Source of the DNA: Thioalkalivibrio sp. ALJT | Lineage (GTDB): Bacteria; Pseudomonadota; Gammaproteobacteria; Ectothiorhodospirales; Ectothiorhodospiraceae | Reading direction: 5' to 3' | NCBI RefSeq assembly: GCF_000381825.1 | Contig: NZ_KB907129.1 | Span: 48,396-112,395 of the forward strand | DNA length: 64,000 bases | Shown here: positions 16,701-27,512 of the stretch, piece by piece | Layout of the letters: each line of letters opens with the position of its first letter | Position numbering within the stretch: position 1 is the stretch's first letter | The notes under the pieces: generated by a model | The model's database searches: none | Seen by the model: only the letters and a program-made list of their open reading frames with translations | Told to the model about the DNA's origin: nothing | Made by a program: the position numbers and the translations under genes

Positions 16701-18298
16701 ACGCCGCGCTGTACCGCGATGCCCTCGGCGTGGTGCCCCCGCCCGGCCTGCCCGCCGCCTTCCTGGAACCGCCGCAGCGCCCGCTGGAACAGCTGCTGCG
16801 CCGCTACGCCCGTACCCACGGCCCGTTCCGCGTCGAGGACCTTGGCGCACGCTACGGCCTCGCACCGGGCGCGCTGCTTCCGGCGCTCGAGAGCCTGGAG
16901 CGCGCCGGCGTGCTGCTGCGCGGCGAGATCCGCCCGCAGGGCACGGGCGAGGACTGGTGCGAACTGGACATCCTGCGGCGGCTGAAGCGCCGCACCCTGG
17001 CGCGGCTGCGCGACGAGGCGGCCGCGGTGGACGCCCGTGCGCTGGGCCGCTTCCTGCCCGCCTGGCAGGGCCTGGCCGAACCCGGCCGCGGCGCCAGCGC
17101 CCTGCGCGAGACGCTGACGCAACTGGAGGGCATCGCCCTGCCCTGGTCCGCCTGGACCGCCCATGTGCTGCCGATGCGGGTGCGCGACTTCTCGCTGGAT
17201 GCGCTCGACCGCATCACCGCCTCCGGGGAGTTCGTCTGGGTGGGCAGTGGCGCGCTGGGCCAGCGCGACGGGCGCATCCGCTTCCTGCGCCGCGAACAGG
17301 CGATGGTGCTGCTGGAACCGGAGGCCGATGCCGCGGATACCCCGGCCAGCGACGACCCGCTGGCGCAGGCAATCCTGGAGGCCCTGGACCGGCGCGGCGC
17401 CTGCTTCTACCTGGAGCTGGAACGCGCGGCCCGCAGCGCACAGCCGGACGCCCGCCAGGACGCGATCGAGGCCGCGATCTGGGACCTGGTCTGGGCCGGG
17501 CAGATCACCAACGACACCTTCGCGCCACTGCGCAGCCTGGGCCAGCGCAAGACCTCCGCACGTAGCCGGCGGCGACCGGGACAGGGCCTGGCCGGCGGGC
17601 GCTGGTCACGGGTCGCCGAACTGATCGACCCCGGCGTGTCGCTGACCGAGCGCGCCCGCGAACAGGCCGAGAACCTGCTGGCCCGCTACGGCGTGGTCAG
17701 CCGCGAGATGGCCCGCGCCGAGGGCCTGCCGGGTGGCTTCGGGCGCGTGTATCCCGTCTACCGCGCGATGGAGGACACCGGCAAGCTGCGCCGCGGCCAC
17801 TTCGTCGAGGGCCTGACCGGTGCCCAATTCGCCCGCGCCGGCGCGGTGGACCACCTGCGCGCCCTGGAACGCGCGGCCGACGACACCCCCGAGCCTCAGT
17901 GGCTGGCCAGCGTTGACCCGGCCAGCCCCTGGGGCCTGCTCCTGCCCTGGCCACAGCCGCCGCAGGCGGCCGAGGGCCGCCTGCGCCGCGTCGCCGGGGC
18001 ACTGGTCGCGCTGGCCGGCGGCCAGCCGCTGCTGTACCTGGCCGCCTCCGGCCGCCAGCTGTTCGTCTGGGAGACCATCCCCGGCATCGACACCGGCGAG
18101 GCCCACGCCGCCCTCGTCACCGAGGCGATCCGCCAGCTCGCCGGGAGCCGCTGGCTGCCGAAGCGCCGCGGTGTGACCATCGAGAGCATCAACGGCGAAC
18201 CGGCGCGCCAGTCCCCGTTCGCCGCTGCGCTGCGCGCCGGCGGTGCACTGGGCGAGGTGCGCGGCCTGCGCCTGGAGCCACCCGCCGGCCGCCGCTAA
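13757..18298 (+). CDS. lhr: Large ATP-dependent helicase Lhr
   Basis: 1513 residues, close to E. coli Lhr (1538). It is a superfamily 2 DEAD/H helicase. Motif I is LLIAPTGSGKTLAAF near residue 45, motif II IIDEVHAL near 172, motif III LSAT near 208 and motif VI region LQRAGRAGHGVGQ near 408. A winged-helix and long Lhr C-terminal region follow. Lhr unwinds DNA and RNA-DNA hybrids with 3'-5' polarity and is linked to repair. It ends the plus-strand run that starts with bolA. Its GC-rich Ala/Leu/Arg-heavy composition matches its neighbours. Confidence 0.95.
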   Translation: MPVTPFRPATDTWFGEAFGQATAIQSRGWPAIRAGHHCLLIAPTGSGKTLAAFLSAIDRLTDEPPPDARRGYSVLYISPLKALATDIERNLRAPLTGIAQTAARLGQTTGQIVDENASEPVVHIRTGDTPQAERRAQAREPGDILVTTPESLYLLLGSKAAENLESIHTVIIDEVHALAGNKRGAHLALSLERLAERCGEDPQRIGLSATVHPMEVARGFLGGDREVEVIDAAEPPRLDLEILAPEEPPAEHAPATVEATEAQSHIPSGSILGTVYGQGTGQLPTAGGNRAARLEPRLLAAILEHRSTIVFVNSRGLCERLVQRINEAWREQQPEDAEPVEDLVAAHHGSVSHERRAEIEGRLKTGRLRGIVATSSLELGIDMGAVDLVIMVESPGAVARGLQRAGRAGHGVGQVSRSLLLPRFRGDLLECAVIGERMQAGALEPIHAPHNPLDVLAQQLVAMVCERPRTVDELHALVRRAAPWRELSRPLLEATLDMLSGHYPSTDFADLRPWLAWDRARDELTPRRGAALAARLNAGTIPDRGLYGVHVGEGGPRIGELDEEMVFELKTGENVTLGASTWHVEAITRDRVLVSPAPGEVGKLPFWHGDGPGRPIQLGQAIGAATERLARMGRAERAAWLREHAPLSEAAVETLCDYIDEQREATGQLPSDQRIVVERFRDEVGDWRVCILTPFGARVHAPWALALQGALTSRSGFEVQVMYTDDGIVLRLADSEDLPELDALFPDPEELEEAVTRELGNSTLFASAFRENAARALLLVRNRPGQRTPLWAQRLKSQQLLASVREYASFPVVLETYRQVLADVFDLDALRQILRGVQERRIRVHEVETPQASPFARSLVFAYVAAYIYEQDAPMAERKAQALTLDRGMLAELLGQAELRELIDPEALAELEAELAHATEATRVPDADALHDLLRRRGDLTADEVAAACAEAPGPWLEQLARSLRAVEVRIAGEPRWIAAEDAALYRDALGVVPPPGLPAAFLEPPQRPLEQLLRRYARTHGPFRVEDLGARYGLAPGALLPALESLERAGVLLRGEIRPQGTGEDWCELDILRRLKRRTLARLRDEAAAVDARALGRFLPAWQGLAEPGRGASALRETLTQLEGIALPWSAWTAHVLPMRVRDFSLDALDRITASGEFVWVGSGALGQRDGRIRFLRREQAMVLLEPEADAADTPASDDPLAQAILEALDRRGACFYLELERAARSAQPDARQDAIEAAIWDLVWAGQITNDTFAPLRSLGQRKTSARSRRRPGQGLAGGRWSRVAELIDPGVSLTERAREQAENLLARYGVVSREMARAEGLPGGFGRVYPVYRAMEDTGKLRRGHFVEGLTGAQFARAGAVDHLRALERAADDTPEPQWLASVDPASPWGLLLPWPQPPQAAEGRLRRVAGALVALAGGQPLLYLAASGRQLFVWETIPGIDTGEAHAALVTEAIRQLAGSRWLPKRRGVTIESINGEPARQSPFAAALRAGGALGEVRGLRLEPPAGRR

Positions 18299-18504
18299 CC
18301 CACCTGGCAGAGTGAAGGGCCAGGAAGGGCTTTTCACCACAGAGGACACGGAGAAATTCGGGTCTCGGTGAACAGAAAGATGAGAAGGCTGGGAGGAGAG
18401 CTTCGAGGGTGTGGCCGATTGGGTGGCATTCGCATTCCCCCCAAGCCGGCAGGAGCCTGCTCGCAGGCGAAGCCCCTGCCCACGGTGGTACGACCCGGAA
18501 GGCG
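18299..18504. other. Intergenic region between convergent lhr and hisC
   Basis: 206 bases without a gene. It contains a CACCACAGAGGACACGGAG stretch near 18335-18355, which looks like a sequence often found dispersed between proteobacterial genes (recollection, not checked), and one REP-like element at 18448-18480. I see no hairpin followed by a T-run. Confidence 0.6.
18448..18480. repeat. Solitary REP-like element
   Basis: Nested inverted repeats: outer GGCAGG with CCTGCC, inner GCCTGC-TC-GCAGGC. It differs by only a few bases from the first unit of the inverted pair at 2777-2808. Its place between two convergent genes is usual for REP sequences. Confidence 0.65.
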
Positions 18505-19599
18505 TCAGATGGAGAGGGCCTGCCCCAGCGCCGCCAAGAAGGCGTCGTTCTCGTCGGGCCGGCCGACCGTGACGCGCAGGCAGTCGGCGAGCAGGGGATG
18601 CGCGCGGCCGACGTCCTTGATCAGGATGCCGGCGTCGCGCAGGGCCGCGAAGGTCGCATGCCCGTGTCGCTCGCGCACCCGGAAGAGGATGAAGTTCGCC
18701 TGGCTGGGAAAGACTTGCTCGACGCCCGTCGTCGCGACTAGGCGCTCGCCCAGGCGGTCGCGCTCGTCGATGATCCCCCGCGCCTGGGCATCCAGCGCAT
18801 CGCGATGCTCCAGGGCGAAGGCGACGGAGCGCTGGGTCAGCGTGTTGATGTTGTACGGCAGCCGCAGCCGGTCCAGCGCGTCGATCCAGGCCGGGGTGCC
18901 GGCCAGGTAGCCGAGCCGAGCGCCGGCCAGCCCCAGCTTGGAGACCGTGCGCATCACCATCAGGCCGTCGTCCGCGCCGACCCGCGAGAGGAAGCTGTGG
19001 GCGGCGAACGGGGCATAGGCCTCGTCGACCACGGTAACCCCCGGATTCGCGTCGACGACCGCCTCCACCGTCGCGGCGTCGTCCAGCGTCCCGGTCGGGT
19101 TGTTGGGGTAGGCAAGGAACACCACGGCCGGGTTGTGCTCGGCCATCGCCGCGCGCATCGCCGCGAGGTCCAGGGTGAAGTCCGCGTTCAGCGGCACGCC
19201 GACGAACGGCACGCCCAGCGCCCGGGCCAGCACGCCATACATCACGAAGGTCGGCTCCGGCGCCAGCACCGGTCGGCCGGATCCGGCGATCGCCGTGATC
19301 AGGATCTGGATCAATTCGTCGGAGCCGTTACCGAACATCAGCCCGGCGGCCTCGGGCACACCGTGGGCGGCGCGCACTTGTTCAGCCAGATCGCGGGCCT
19401 GTGCATCCGGGTAGCGGTTCAGTTGCGGGTCGCGAAGGGCCTCCAGCCAGGCGTCTTCCAGCGCGCCGGGCCAGGGGTGCGGGTTCTCCATCGCGTCCAG
19501 CTTGATCAGGCCGGTTGCGTCAGCCACCTGATAGGCGGGCTGCGCCAGCACCTCCGGGCGCATCAGGGCGTCCGGGGTTCGTGTCGAGCGTGCGGTCAT
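18505..19599 (-). CDS. hisC: Histidinol-phosphate aminotransferase
   Basis: 364 residues. PLP-dependent class II aminotransferase converting imidazole acetol phosphate and glutamate to histidinol phosphate in histidine synthesis. Visible features are the substrate-region [17 protein letters not shown] near residue 167, DEAYAPF, and the PLP Lys region [13 protein letters not shown]. Its ATG overlaps the hisD stop by four bases (ATGA), so it is translationally coupled and last in the mla-murA-his run. Confidence 0.95.
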   Translation of the reverse strand: MTARSTRTPDALMRPEVLAQPAYQVADATGLIKLDAMENPHPWPGALEDAWLEALRDPQLNRYPDAQARDLAEQVRAAHGVPEAAGLMFGNGSDELIQILITAIAGSGRPVLAPEPTFVMYGVLARALGVPFVGVPLNADFTLDLAAMRAAMAEHNPAVVFLAYPNNPTGTLDDAATVEAVVDANPGVTVVDEAYAPFAAHSFLSRVGADDGLMVMRTVSKLGLAGARLGYLAGTPAWIDALDRLRLPYNINTLTQRSVAFALEHRDALDAQARGIIDERDRLGERLVATTGVEQVFPSQANFILFRVRERHGHATFAALRDAGILIKDVGRAHPLLADCLRVTVGRPDENDAFLAALGQALSI

Positions 19600-20897
19600 C
19601 GACTGCGCAGTTCGGCGGATCGCGCGTGCGCGGTCAGGCCCTCGCCGTGCGCCAGCGCGGCGGCGGTCGTGCCGAGCTTCGCCGCGCCCTCGGCCGAGCA
19701 GTGGATGATGCTCGAGCGCTTCTGGAAGTCGTACACGCCCAGCGGCGAGGAGAAACGCGCGGTGCGGGAGGTCGGCAGCACGTGGTTGGGCCCGGCGCAG
19801 TAGTCGCCCAGGGCCTCGGAGGTGTAGCGGCCCATGAAAATCGCGCCGGCGTGACGCAGGCCGGCGTCCAGCATCGCCTGCGGATCGGCCACCGACAGCT
19901 CCAGGTGTTCCGGGGCGATGCGGTTGGCGACCGCAACGGCCTCGGCCGAGTCGCGCACCTTCACCAGGGCCCCGCGCTTGTCGAGGCTGGTGCGGATAAT
20001 CTCGGCGCGCGGCATCTCGGCCAGCAGGCGGTCCATGGCCTCGGCGACGCGATCGAGGAAGGCCGCATCCCAGGACAGCAGGATGGACTGGGCCTGCTCG
20101 TCATGCTCGGCCTGCGAGAACAGGTCGGCCGCGATCCAGTCCGGGTCGGTCTCGCCGTCGCAGACCACCAGGATCTCCGAGGGGCCGGCGATCATGTCGA
20201 TGCCGACCGTGCCGAACACCTCGCGCTTGGCCGCGGCGACAAAGATATTGCCGGGGCCGACGATCTTGTCCACCGCCGGGATGGTCTCGGTGCCGTAGGC
20301 CAGGGCCGCGACCGCCTGGGCGCCGCCCACGGTGAACACGCGGTCCACCCCGGCCACGGCGGCCGCGGCCAGCACCAGGTCGTTCAGTTCGCCGCCCGGG
20401 GCAGGCACGACCATTACCAGCAGTTCCACGCCCGCGACCTTGGCCGGCACCGCATTCATCAGCACGGACGACGGATAGGCCGCCTTGCCGCCGGGGACAT
20501 ACAGCCCCACCGAATCCAGCGCGGTCACGCGCTGACCGAGGACCGTGCCGTCTTCGTCGGTGAAGTCCCAGTCCTGCATCTTCTGGTGTTCGGCGTACTG
20601 GCGGATGCGCGTGGCGGCGGTCTCCAGCGCCTGGCGCTGCTCCGCCGGGATGGATTCCAGTGCGGCCTGCAGGCGCTCCTGCGAGATCTCCAGTTCCGCC
20701 ACCGCGCTGCGGTCGAGGCGATCGAACTTGGCGGTGTAGCGCAGCACGGCGGCGTCGCCCTCGGCGCGCACGGCGCTCAGGATCTCGTCCACCGCATCGC
20801 GCACGCCGGTGTCGGCGACGGACTCCCAGGACAGCAGGTGCTCCAGGGCCTGATCGAAGTCGGGCTGCTGGGTATCAAGTCGGGCAATGGAGGGCAT
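19596..20897 (-). CDS. hisD: Histidinol dehydrogenase
   Basis: 433 residues. It carries out the last two NAD-dependent oxidations from histidinol to histidine, with a zinc ion. The family signature is clear: [17 protein letters not shown] followed by [12 protein letters not shown], and the catalytic EHDEQAQ region. The start [11 protein letters not shown] has GAGGA upstream. It lies between the DAHP synthase gene (24-base gap) and hisC (overlap). Confidence 0.96.
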   Translation of the reverse strand: MPSIARLDTQQPDFDQALEHLLSWESVADTGVRDAVDEILSAVRAEGDAAVLRYTAKFDRLDRSAVAELEISQERLQAALESIPAEQRQALETAATRIRQYAEHQKMQDWDFTDEDGTVLGQRVTALDSVGLYVPGGKAAYPSSVLMNAVPAKVAGVELLVMVVPAPGGELNDLVLAAAAVAGVDRVFTVGGAQAVAALAYGTETIPAVDKIVGPGNIFVAAAKREVFGTVGIDMIAGPSEILVVCDGETDPDWIAADLFSQAEHDEQAQSILLSWDAAFLDRVAEAMDRLLAEMPRAEIIRTSLDKRGALVKVRDSAEAVAVANRIAPEHLELSVADPQAMLDAGLRHAGAIFMGRYTSEALGDYCAGPNHVLPTSRTARFSSPLGVYDFQKRSSIIHCSAEGAAKLGTTAAALAHGEGLTAHARSAELRSR

Positions 20898-20921
20898 GAT
20901 CGGGGTCCTCTGGGCGTTTTC

Positions 20922-21989
20922 CTAGGCGGAGACAGCGGTCTTGCGGCGCGTCCGCACGGCCTCGGCCAGCAGGCGCAGGGTGGCCTCGCTGTCGTCCCAG
21001 CCCATGCAGGCATCGGTAATGCTCTGGCCGTATTTCAGCGGCTTGCCGGGCAGGATGTCCTGACGGCCGCCGGTCAGGTGGCTCTCCAGCATCACGCCCA
21101 TAATGCGCCGGTCACCGCCGGCGATCTGTTCGCCCAGCACCCGTGCCACCTCGACCTGCTGTTGCGGGTCCTTGCGGCTGTTCGCGTGGCTGCAATCGAC
21201 CATCACCATCTCCGGCAGCTCGGCCATGCGCAGCTCCTTGCAGGCCTGTTCGATGCTCTCGGCATCGTAGTTCGGCTGCTTGCCGCCGCGCAGGATGATG
21301 TGACAGTCGTCGTTGCCGGTGGTGGAGAAGATCGCCGAGCGCCCGGCCTTGGTCACCGACAGGAAGTGGTGCGGGCGCGAGGCGGAGCGGATCGCGTCGA
21401 TCGCCACGCGCAGGCTGCCATCGGTGGAGTTCTTGAAGCCCACCGGGCAGGACAGCCCGGAGGCCAGTTCGCGGTGCACCTGACTCTCGGTGGTGCGTGC
21501 GCCAATCGCGCCCCAGGCGACCAGGTCCGCAATGTATTGCGGGCTGATCAGGTCGAGGTATTCGGTGGCCGCCGGCATGCCCTTGATCGCCAGATCACGC
21601 AACAGGCCGCGCGCAACCCGCAGGCCCTTGTTGATGTGGAAGCTGCCGTCCAGGTCCGGGTCGTTGATCAGGCCCTTCCAGCCGACCGTGGTACGCGGCT
21701 TCTCGAAATACACTCGCATCACGATATGCAGGGCATCGGAGAGCTCTTCGCGCAGAGCCTTGAGCCGATCGGCATAGTCCAGCGCGGCATCCACGTCGTG
21801 AATCGAACAGGGGCCGACGATCACCTGCAGGCGGTCATCCTCGCCGTGCAGGATACGGTGGCAGGCCTGACGAGCCGCGAACACGGTCTCGGAGGCCGCA
21901 TCGGTGATGGGCAGTTCCTCGCGCACGGTGTCCGGGGCGGACACCTCCTGGATGGCGCGGATTCGGAGGTCGTCGGTATCGGCGGTCAT
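20922..21989 (-). CDS. 3-deoxy-7-phosphoheptulonate (DAHP) synthase, class I
   Basis: 355 residues, the usual size of AroF/AroG/AroH. It condenses PEP and erythrose 4-phosphate in the first step of the shikimate pathway. Motifs visible: IVGPCSIHD near residue 58, MRVYFEKPRTTVGWKGLIND, GARTTESQVHRELASGLS, IILRGGKQPNY and VDCSHANS. I cannot say which of Phe, Tyr or Trp inhibits it. It is inserted between hisG (ten bases) and hisD in an otherwise histidine-synthesis run, so aromatic and histidine synthesis are probably co-transcribed here. Confidence 0.94.
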   Translation of the reverse strand: MTADTDDLRIRAIQEVSAPDTVREELPITDAASETVFAARQACHRILHGEDDRLQVIVGPCSIHDVDAALDYADRLKALREELSDALHIVMRVYFEKPRTTVGWKGLINDPDLDGSFHINKGLRVARGLLRDLAIKGMPAATEYLDLISPQYIADLVAWGAIGARTTESQVHRELASGLSCPVGFKNSTDGSLRVAIDAIRSASRPHHFLSVTKAGRSAIFSTTGNDDCHIILRGGKQPNYDAESIEQACKELRMAELPEMVMVDCSHANSRKDPQQQVEVARVLGEQIAGGDRRIMGVMLESHLTGGRQDILPGKPLKYGQSITDACMGWDDSEATLRLLAEAVRTRRKTAVSA

Positions 21990-21999
21990 GGTGTTCTCG

Positions 22000-22650
22000 T
22001 TACGTCGTCGCGGGCGTGACGGCGTCGCGCAGGCCCTCGATCAGATTTTGAATGGTTCCATGTCTCATCTTCATGGCTGCCTGGTTCACGATCAACCGGG
22101 AACTGATGGGGGTAATCAGTTCCAGCGGCTCCAGGCCGTTGGCCTTAAGGGTGTTGCCGGTGTCGACCAGGTCCACGATGTAGTCGGCCAGACCGACCAG
22201 GGGCGCCAGCTCCATCGAGCCGTAGAGCTTGATGATCTCGACCTGACGACCCTGCTCCGCAAAGTAGCGCTGGGTAATGTTCACGAACTTGGTGGCGATG
22301 CGCAGGCGCTGCTGCGGGTCCGGCTGCTGGCCCGGACGCCCGGCCAGCATCAGGCGGCAGCGGGCGATGTGCAGATCCAGCGGCTCGTACAGCCCCGCGG
22401 CGCCGTGCTCCATCAAGACGTCCTTGCCGGCCACGCCTATCGCCGCGGCGCCGTGCTGCACATAGGTCGGCACGTCGGTGGCGCGCACCACGACGATCTT
22501 CACATCCTCGCGGTTGGTGTCGAGGATCAGCTTGCGCGTCTTGTCCGGATCCTCCAGTAGTTCAATCCCGGCGCTGGCCAGCAGCGGCAGGGTGTCCTTG
22601 AGGATGCGACCCTTGGACAGGGCGATAGTCAGGGCATTGGGATCCATCAT
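22000..22650 (-). CDS. hisG: ATP phosphoribosyltransferase, short form
   Basis: 216 residues, which is the short HisG type lacking the C-terminal regulatory domain. Such enzymes need HisZ for activity and histidine feedback; no hisZ is in the window. It catalyses the first step of histidine synthesis from ATP and PRPP. The N-terminus [19 protein letters not shown] and the segment [18 protein letters not shown] are typical. Two ATGs stand together at 22650 and 22647; which is used cannot be told. It is 37 bases after murA. Confidence 0.94.
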   Translation of the reverse strand: MMDPNALTIALSKGRILKDTLPLLASAGIELLEDPDKTRKLILDTNREDVKIVVVRATDVPTYVQHGAAAIGVAGKDVLMEHGAAGLYEPLDLHIARCRLMLAGRPGQQPDPQQRLRIATKFVNITQRYFAEQGRQVEIIKLYGSMELAPLVGLADYIVDLVDTGNTLKANGLEPLELITPISSRLIVNQAAMKMRHGTIQNLIEGLRDAVTPATT

Positions 22651-22687
22651 GGGTCAGGCGTTCGTCCGGTTCGGTGTCAGTCGCGTA

Positions 22688-24371
<1,684 letters not shown>

Positions 24372-24375
<4 letters not shown>

Positions 24376-25070
24376 GAGCCCTCTCCGCCCCCATTCATCT
24401 CGATATCGCCCACCGTGTCTTCGATCAGCGCTTCGTCACCATCTTCCAGGCGTGCGATCAGGGCATCCAGGCCATCCCGATTGATCTCCTCGTTGAAACG
24501 CGTGCGGAAGTTGCCAACGAAACTCAGACCCTCGGCCTCAACGTCGAACACCTTCCAGTCGCCATCCACCGGACGCATGCGGTAATTGACCTGGATATTC
24601 GACTGCCCGGAGCCCATGACCACCTCGGTAGCCACCACGGCCATGCGATCGTCCTGACGCGAACGCCGCTCGATGATGCGCACCTCCTTGTCGAGGTGTT
24701 CACCCAGTTGCACGCCATAGGCCTGAAGAAGCGCATCCGTGAAGGCCGCCGTAAAGCGGCTGCGCTGTTCGCTGGAGGCGTCGCGCCAGTGACGCGCCAG
24801 CACCAGTCGGGCCATGCCGTCCGCATCCACGTTGGGCAGGATCTCATCCTTGATCACCCCGATCACGAACTCAGGGTCCTCCCGGGCACGCGTTTCGTCG
24901 GCGCGCAGGGTCTCGTAGACCGCGTCGATCGACTGCTGAATCAGGTTAGAGGACTCATTCGCCTGCACCTTCGCCGAGACCATCAGCAGCAAGGCCAGCA
25001 GCGCCAGTGGCAGGATTCGCTTCGGTTCACGCAACCATTTCATGCTCTTCTGCTCCAGATTCCGGGCCAT
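24372..25070 (-). CDS. mlaC: Periplasmic phospholipid-binding protein MlaC
   Basis: 232 residues from the ATG at 25070, with GGGGAA six bases upstream and one-base overlap with the mlaD stop. An ATG at 25043 (MKWLREPKRILPLALL) would give a more usual signal peptide. The hydrophobic stretch ILPLALLALLLMVSAKVQA ends in an Ala-x-Ala-like site, so it is secreted. The body (IQQSIDAVYETLRADET, then DADGMARLVLARHWRDAS) is of the MlaC/Ttg2D type. It carries phospholipids between the outer-membrane MlaA complex and MlaFEDB. Confidence 0.92.
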
Positions 25071-25537
25071 CAATCATTCCCCATATTGGTCAAGAAGCGG
25101 CCGATAAGGTTCTCCAGCACCACCGCGGACTGGGTAAACATCAGCTCGTCACCATCGCGCAGGGTTTCAAAGTCGCCACCCGGTTCCAGGGCAATGTACT
25201 GCTCGCCCAGCAGCCCTGCGGTGTGGATCGCCGCCTGGGTATCCTGCGGCAGATAGTCATGTTCCGCGCGAATCGCCAGGATCACCTCGGCTCGGAATCG
25301 GTCCGGGTCGTAGCGGATCTCCGCCACGCGCCCGATACGCACACCGGAGACCGTCACCGGGGCCCGCGTCTTGAGCCCGCCAATGTTGTCGAAATACCCC
25401 GTCACCGTGTAGGTGTCGCGGTCGTGGTAGTCGGTCACGTTACTGACCTGGACGGCCAGATAGAACAGCGCACCTATGCCCAGAAGCACAAACACACCGA
25501 CTGCCAGTTCGAAGAAACGCATCTTCATTCTTGCCAC
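25070..25537 (-). CDS. mlaD: MlaD, MCE-domain lipid transport subunit
   Basis: 155 residues. One N-terminal membrane anchor (FFELAVGVFVLLGIGALFYL) is followed by a single MCE domain with GYFDNIGGLKTRAPVTVSGV and TAGLLGEQYIALEPGG. MlaD forms a periplasmic hexameric ring on the MlaE permease. It is 51 bases downstream of mlaE and overlaps mlaC by one base. Confidence 0.95.
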   Translation of the reverse strand: MARMKMRFFELAVGVFVLLGIGALFYLAVQVSNVTDYHDRDTYTVTGYFDNIGGLKTRAPVTVSGVRIGRVAEIRYDPDRFRAEVILAIRAEHDYLPQDTQAAIHTAGLLGEQYIALEPGGDFETLRDGDELMFTQSAVVLENLIGRFLTNMGND

Positions 25538-25588
25538 CTGCTAGGGAACTCCGATTTCAGCGCTTCCGCCGGGGAAGCACCGGTTGGG

Positions 25589-26371
25589 TCAGCCCGCACC
25601 GAACATCAGGCCGGTCAGGATGAAGTCGAGGCCCAGCACCGCCAGCGAGGAGACCACGACAGTCTGGGTGGTCGCGCGCGAGATGCCCTCCGAGGTCGGC
25701 TGGGCATTAAAGCCCTGGAACACCGCGATCCAGGTCACCACAAAGCCGAACACGATGCTCTTGATGACGCCGGAAAGGACATCCTCGTTCCAGTCCGTCA
25801 CCGCCTGCATCTGCGAGAAATAGGCCCCGCTGTCGACGCCCAGCAGGCCCACCCCGACCAGGTAGCCCCCCATTACGCCCACCGCGCTGAAGATCGCCGC
25901 CAGCAGCGGCATGGAGAGGAACCCGGCGACAAAGCGCGGGGCAAAGATCCGGCGGTACGGGTTCACCGCCATCATCTCCATCGCCGAGAGCTGTTCGGTC
26001 GTTTTCATCAGACCCAGCTCCGCGGTCAGCGCGGACCCCGCGCGCCCGGCGAACAGCAGCGCGGTCACGACCGGGCCGAGCTCGCGCACCAACGACAGCG
26101 CCACCACGCCCCCCAGGGCCTCGGCTGCGCCGAAGTTGACCAGCGTGATGTAGCCCTGGTAGCCCAGCACCATCCCCACGAACAGGCCGGAGACGACGAT
26201 AATCAGCAGTGAGCGCACGCCCACCGAGTAGATCTGGAACAGGGTCAGTCCGAATCGACGCAGCACCACATCGAGACTGGCCAGAACCCGCAGCAGAAAA
26301 ACAAACGCGCGGCCGAACACTTCCAGGGCGTTCAGCGCACTCCGACCGAGACCGGTGATGGCGTCAATCAT
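25589..26371 (-). CDS. mlaE: MlaE, lipid ABC transporter permease
   Basis: 260 residues from the ATG at 26371 (MIDAITGLGRSALNALEVFG); it overlaps the 3' end of mlaF by eight bases. It has five or six hydrophobic segments. MlaE/YrbE-family signature parts are ELGPVVTALLFAGRAGSALT, AELGLMKTTEQLSAMEMM and VNPYRRIFAPRFVAG. It is the permease of the Mla system that keeps outer-membrane lipid asymmetry. Confidence 0.95.
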   Translation of the reverse strand: MIDAITGLGRSALNALEVFGRAFVFLLRVLASLDVVLRRFGLTLFQIYSVGVRSLLIIVVSGLFVGMVLGYQGYITLVNFGAAEALGGVVALSLVRELGPVVTALLFAGRAGSALTAELGLMKTTEQLSAMEMMAVNPYRRIFAPRFVAGFLSMPLLAAIFSAVGVMGGYLVGVGLLGVDSGAYFSQMQAVTDWNEDVLSGVIKSIVFGFVVTWIAVFQGFNAQPTSEGISRATTQTVVVSSLAVLGLDFILTGLMFGAG

Positions 26372-27191
26372 CGCGGCGCTGCCCCAGCAGGTCATCTCGG
26401 TAGGATGCCCCGGGATAGTGAAACGGTACCGGTCCGTCCGGTCGCCCCTGCAGGAACTGGGCGCTCCAGTCGGAGGCACGGGCCTTCAACTCGTCGGGGG
26501 CGCCGGCGTCCACCACCTGCCCGCCCGCGATCAGCACCACCTGATCGGAGATGGCCATGGCCTCCGCAACATCATGCGACACCAGCACGCTGGTCAGCCC
26601 CAGACTCTGGTTGGTGCGCCGGATCAGGCTCACGATCTGCCCCATGGTGATCGGGTCCAGTCCGGTGAATGGCTCGTCGTACATGATCAGGTCCGGATCC
26701 AGCGCAATCGCACGCGCCAGCGCCACCCGCCGGGCCATGCCGCCGGACAGCGAGGCCGGGTCCAGATCTCGCGCGGCGCGCAGGCCCACCGCCTCCAGCT
26801 TCAGAAGCACCAGGGTCTGCAGCACGTCTTCCGGGAGATTGGTGTGCTCGCGCAGCGGGAAGGCCACATTCTCGAACACCGACAGGTCGGTCAGCAGCGC
26901 GCCACTCTGAAACAGCATGCCCATGCGCTTGCGCAACGCGTACAGACGACGGGTGGAGAGCCTGGCCACCTCCTGACCGTCGACCCAGATGCGCCCATTG
27001 TCCGGGCGCAGCTGCCCCCCGATCAGGCGTAGCAGGGTCGTCTTGCCGCTCCCGCTGGGGCCCATGACGGTCGTCACCTGCCCTCGCGGGATGCGCATCG
27101 ACAGGTCGTCGAATATGACCTTGCGTCCGCGCCGAAAGCACAGGTTCTCGATAACGATATGCGGACTGTCTGCGACGGGCGGCTCGGCCAC
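26364..27191 (-). CDS. mlaF: MlaF, lipid ABC transporter ATPase
   Basis: 275 residues. I chose the GTG at 27191 because AGGAG stands five bases before it; the protein then starts VAEPPVADSPHIVIEN. The ATPase motifs are complete: Walker A GPSGSGKTT at about residues 44-52, signature LSGGMARRVALARA, Walker B LIMYDEPFTGLDP, and a switch His in LVSHDVAEA. It energises the Mla complex at the inner membrane. It is the first gene of the minus-strand mlaFEDCB-murA-hisG-DAHP synthase-hisDC run. Confidence 0.95.
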   Translation of the reverse strand: MAEPPVADSPHIVIENLCFRRGRKVIFDDLSMRIPRGQVTTVMGPSGSGKTTLLRLIGGQLRPDNGRIWVDGQEVARLSTRRLYALRKRMGMLFQSGALLTDLSVFENVAFPLREHTNLPEDVLQTLVLLKLEAVGLRAARDLDPASLSGGMARRVALARAIALDPDLIMYDEPFTGLDPITMGQIVSLIRRTNQSLGLTSVLVSHDVAEAMAISDQVVLIAGGQVVDAGAPDELKARASDWSAQFLQGRPDGPVPFHYPGASYRDDLLGQRRDD

Positions 27192-27278
27192 GCGCACTCC
27201 TGGGCATTGGGAATACGGAACCCCGGAGTCTGGCGCCCGTCCGTGCACCCGTCAAAAAACCGGAATGCGGGTGTCCCG

Positions 27279-27304
27279 GCGTATGCCGGGCGCCCGGCTA
27301 CGCG
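27279..27304. repeat. Hairpin around a 14-base palindrome
   Basis: GCCGGGCGCCCGGC at 27285-27298 is a perfect palindrome. The flanks GCGTA and TACGC extend it, with one unpaired base. It lacks a following T-run on either strand, so it is not a standard terminator. Confidence 0.6.
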
Positions 27305-27432
27305 TACCGCGGGTAATGATGCAATTCAGCCGGGCGCCGACCAACAGGAATGTCGGCTGTTCGTCCCCCATGCACGCGCGATGACCGCTCAGACATGGAA
27401 CCGGTGCGCAATCCCGTACGCACCTTGGGATG

Positions 27433-27512
27433 CGCTGATTGAATCGCGCGTCCGCGCTCGAGTCGCTTTTGCGTGCGTTTAATGCGCGGTGACGGCCGTG
27501 CAGTCACTCTGC
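27433..27512 (-). repeat. 80-bp dispersed repeat, copy A
   Basis: The reverse complement matches 35047-35126 at 74 of 80 positions by hand count, with no gaps. It starts GCAGAGTGACTGC and ends GATTCAATCAGCG. It lies between mlaF and the uncharacterised gene at 27632. See copy B for secondary structure. Confidence 0.85.

Noticed and set aside
18335..18360. Accessory or mobile-element remnant at the CACCACAGAGGACACGGAG stretch
   Set aside because: It is too short to support more than a note; no ends, target duplication or transposase sequence.
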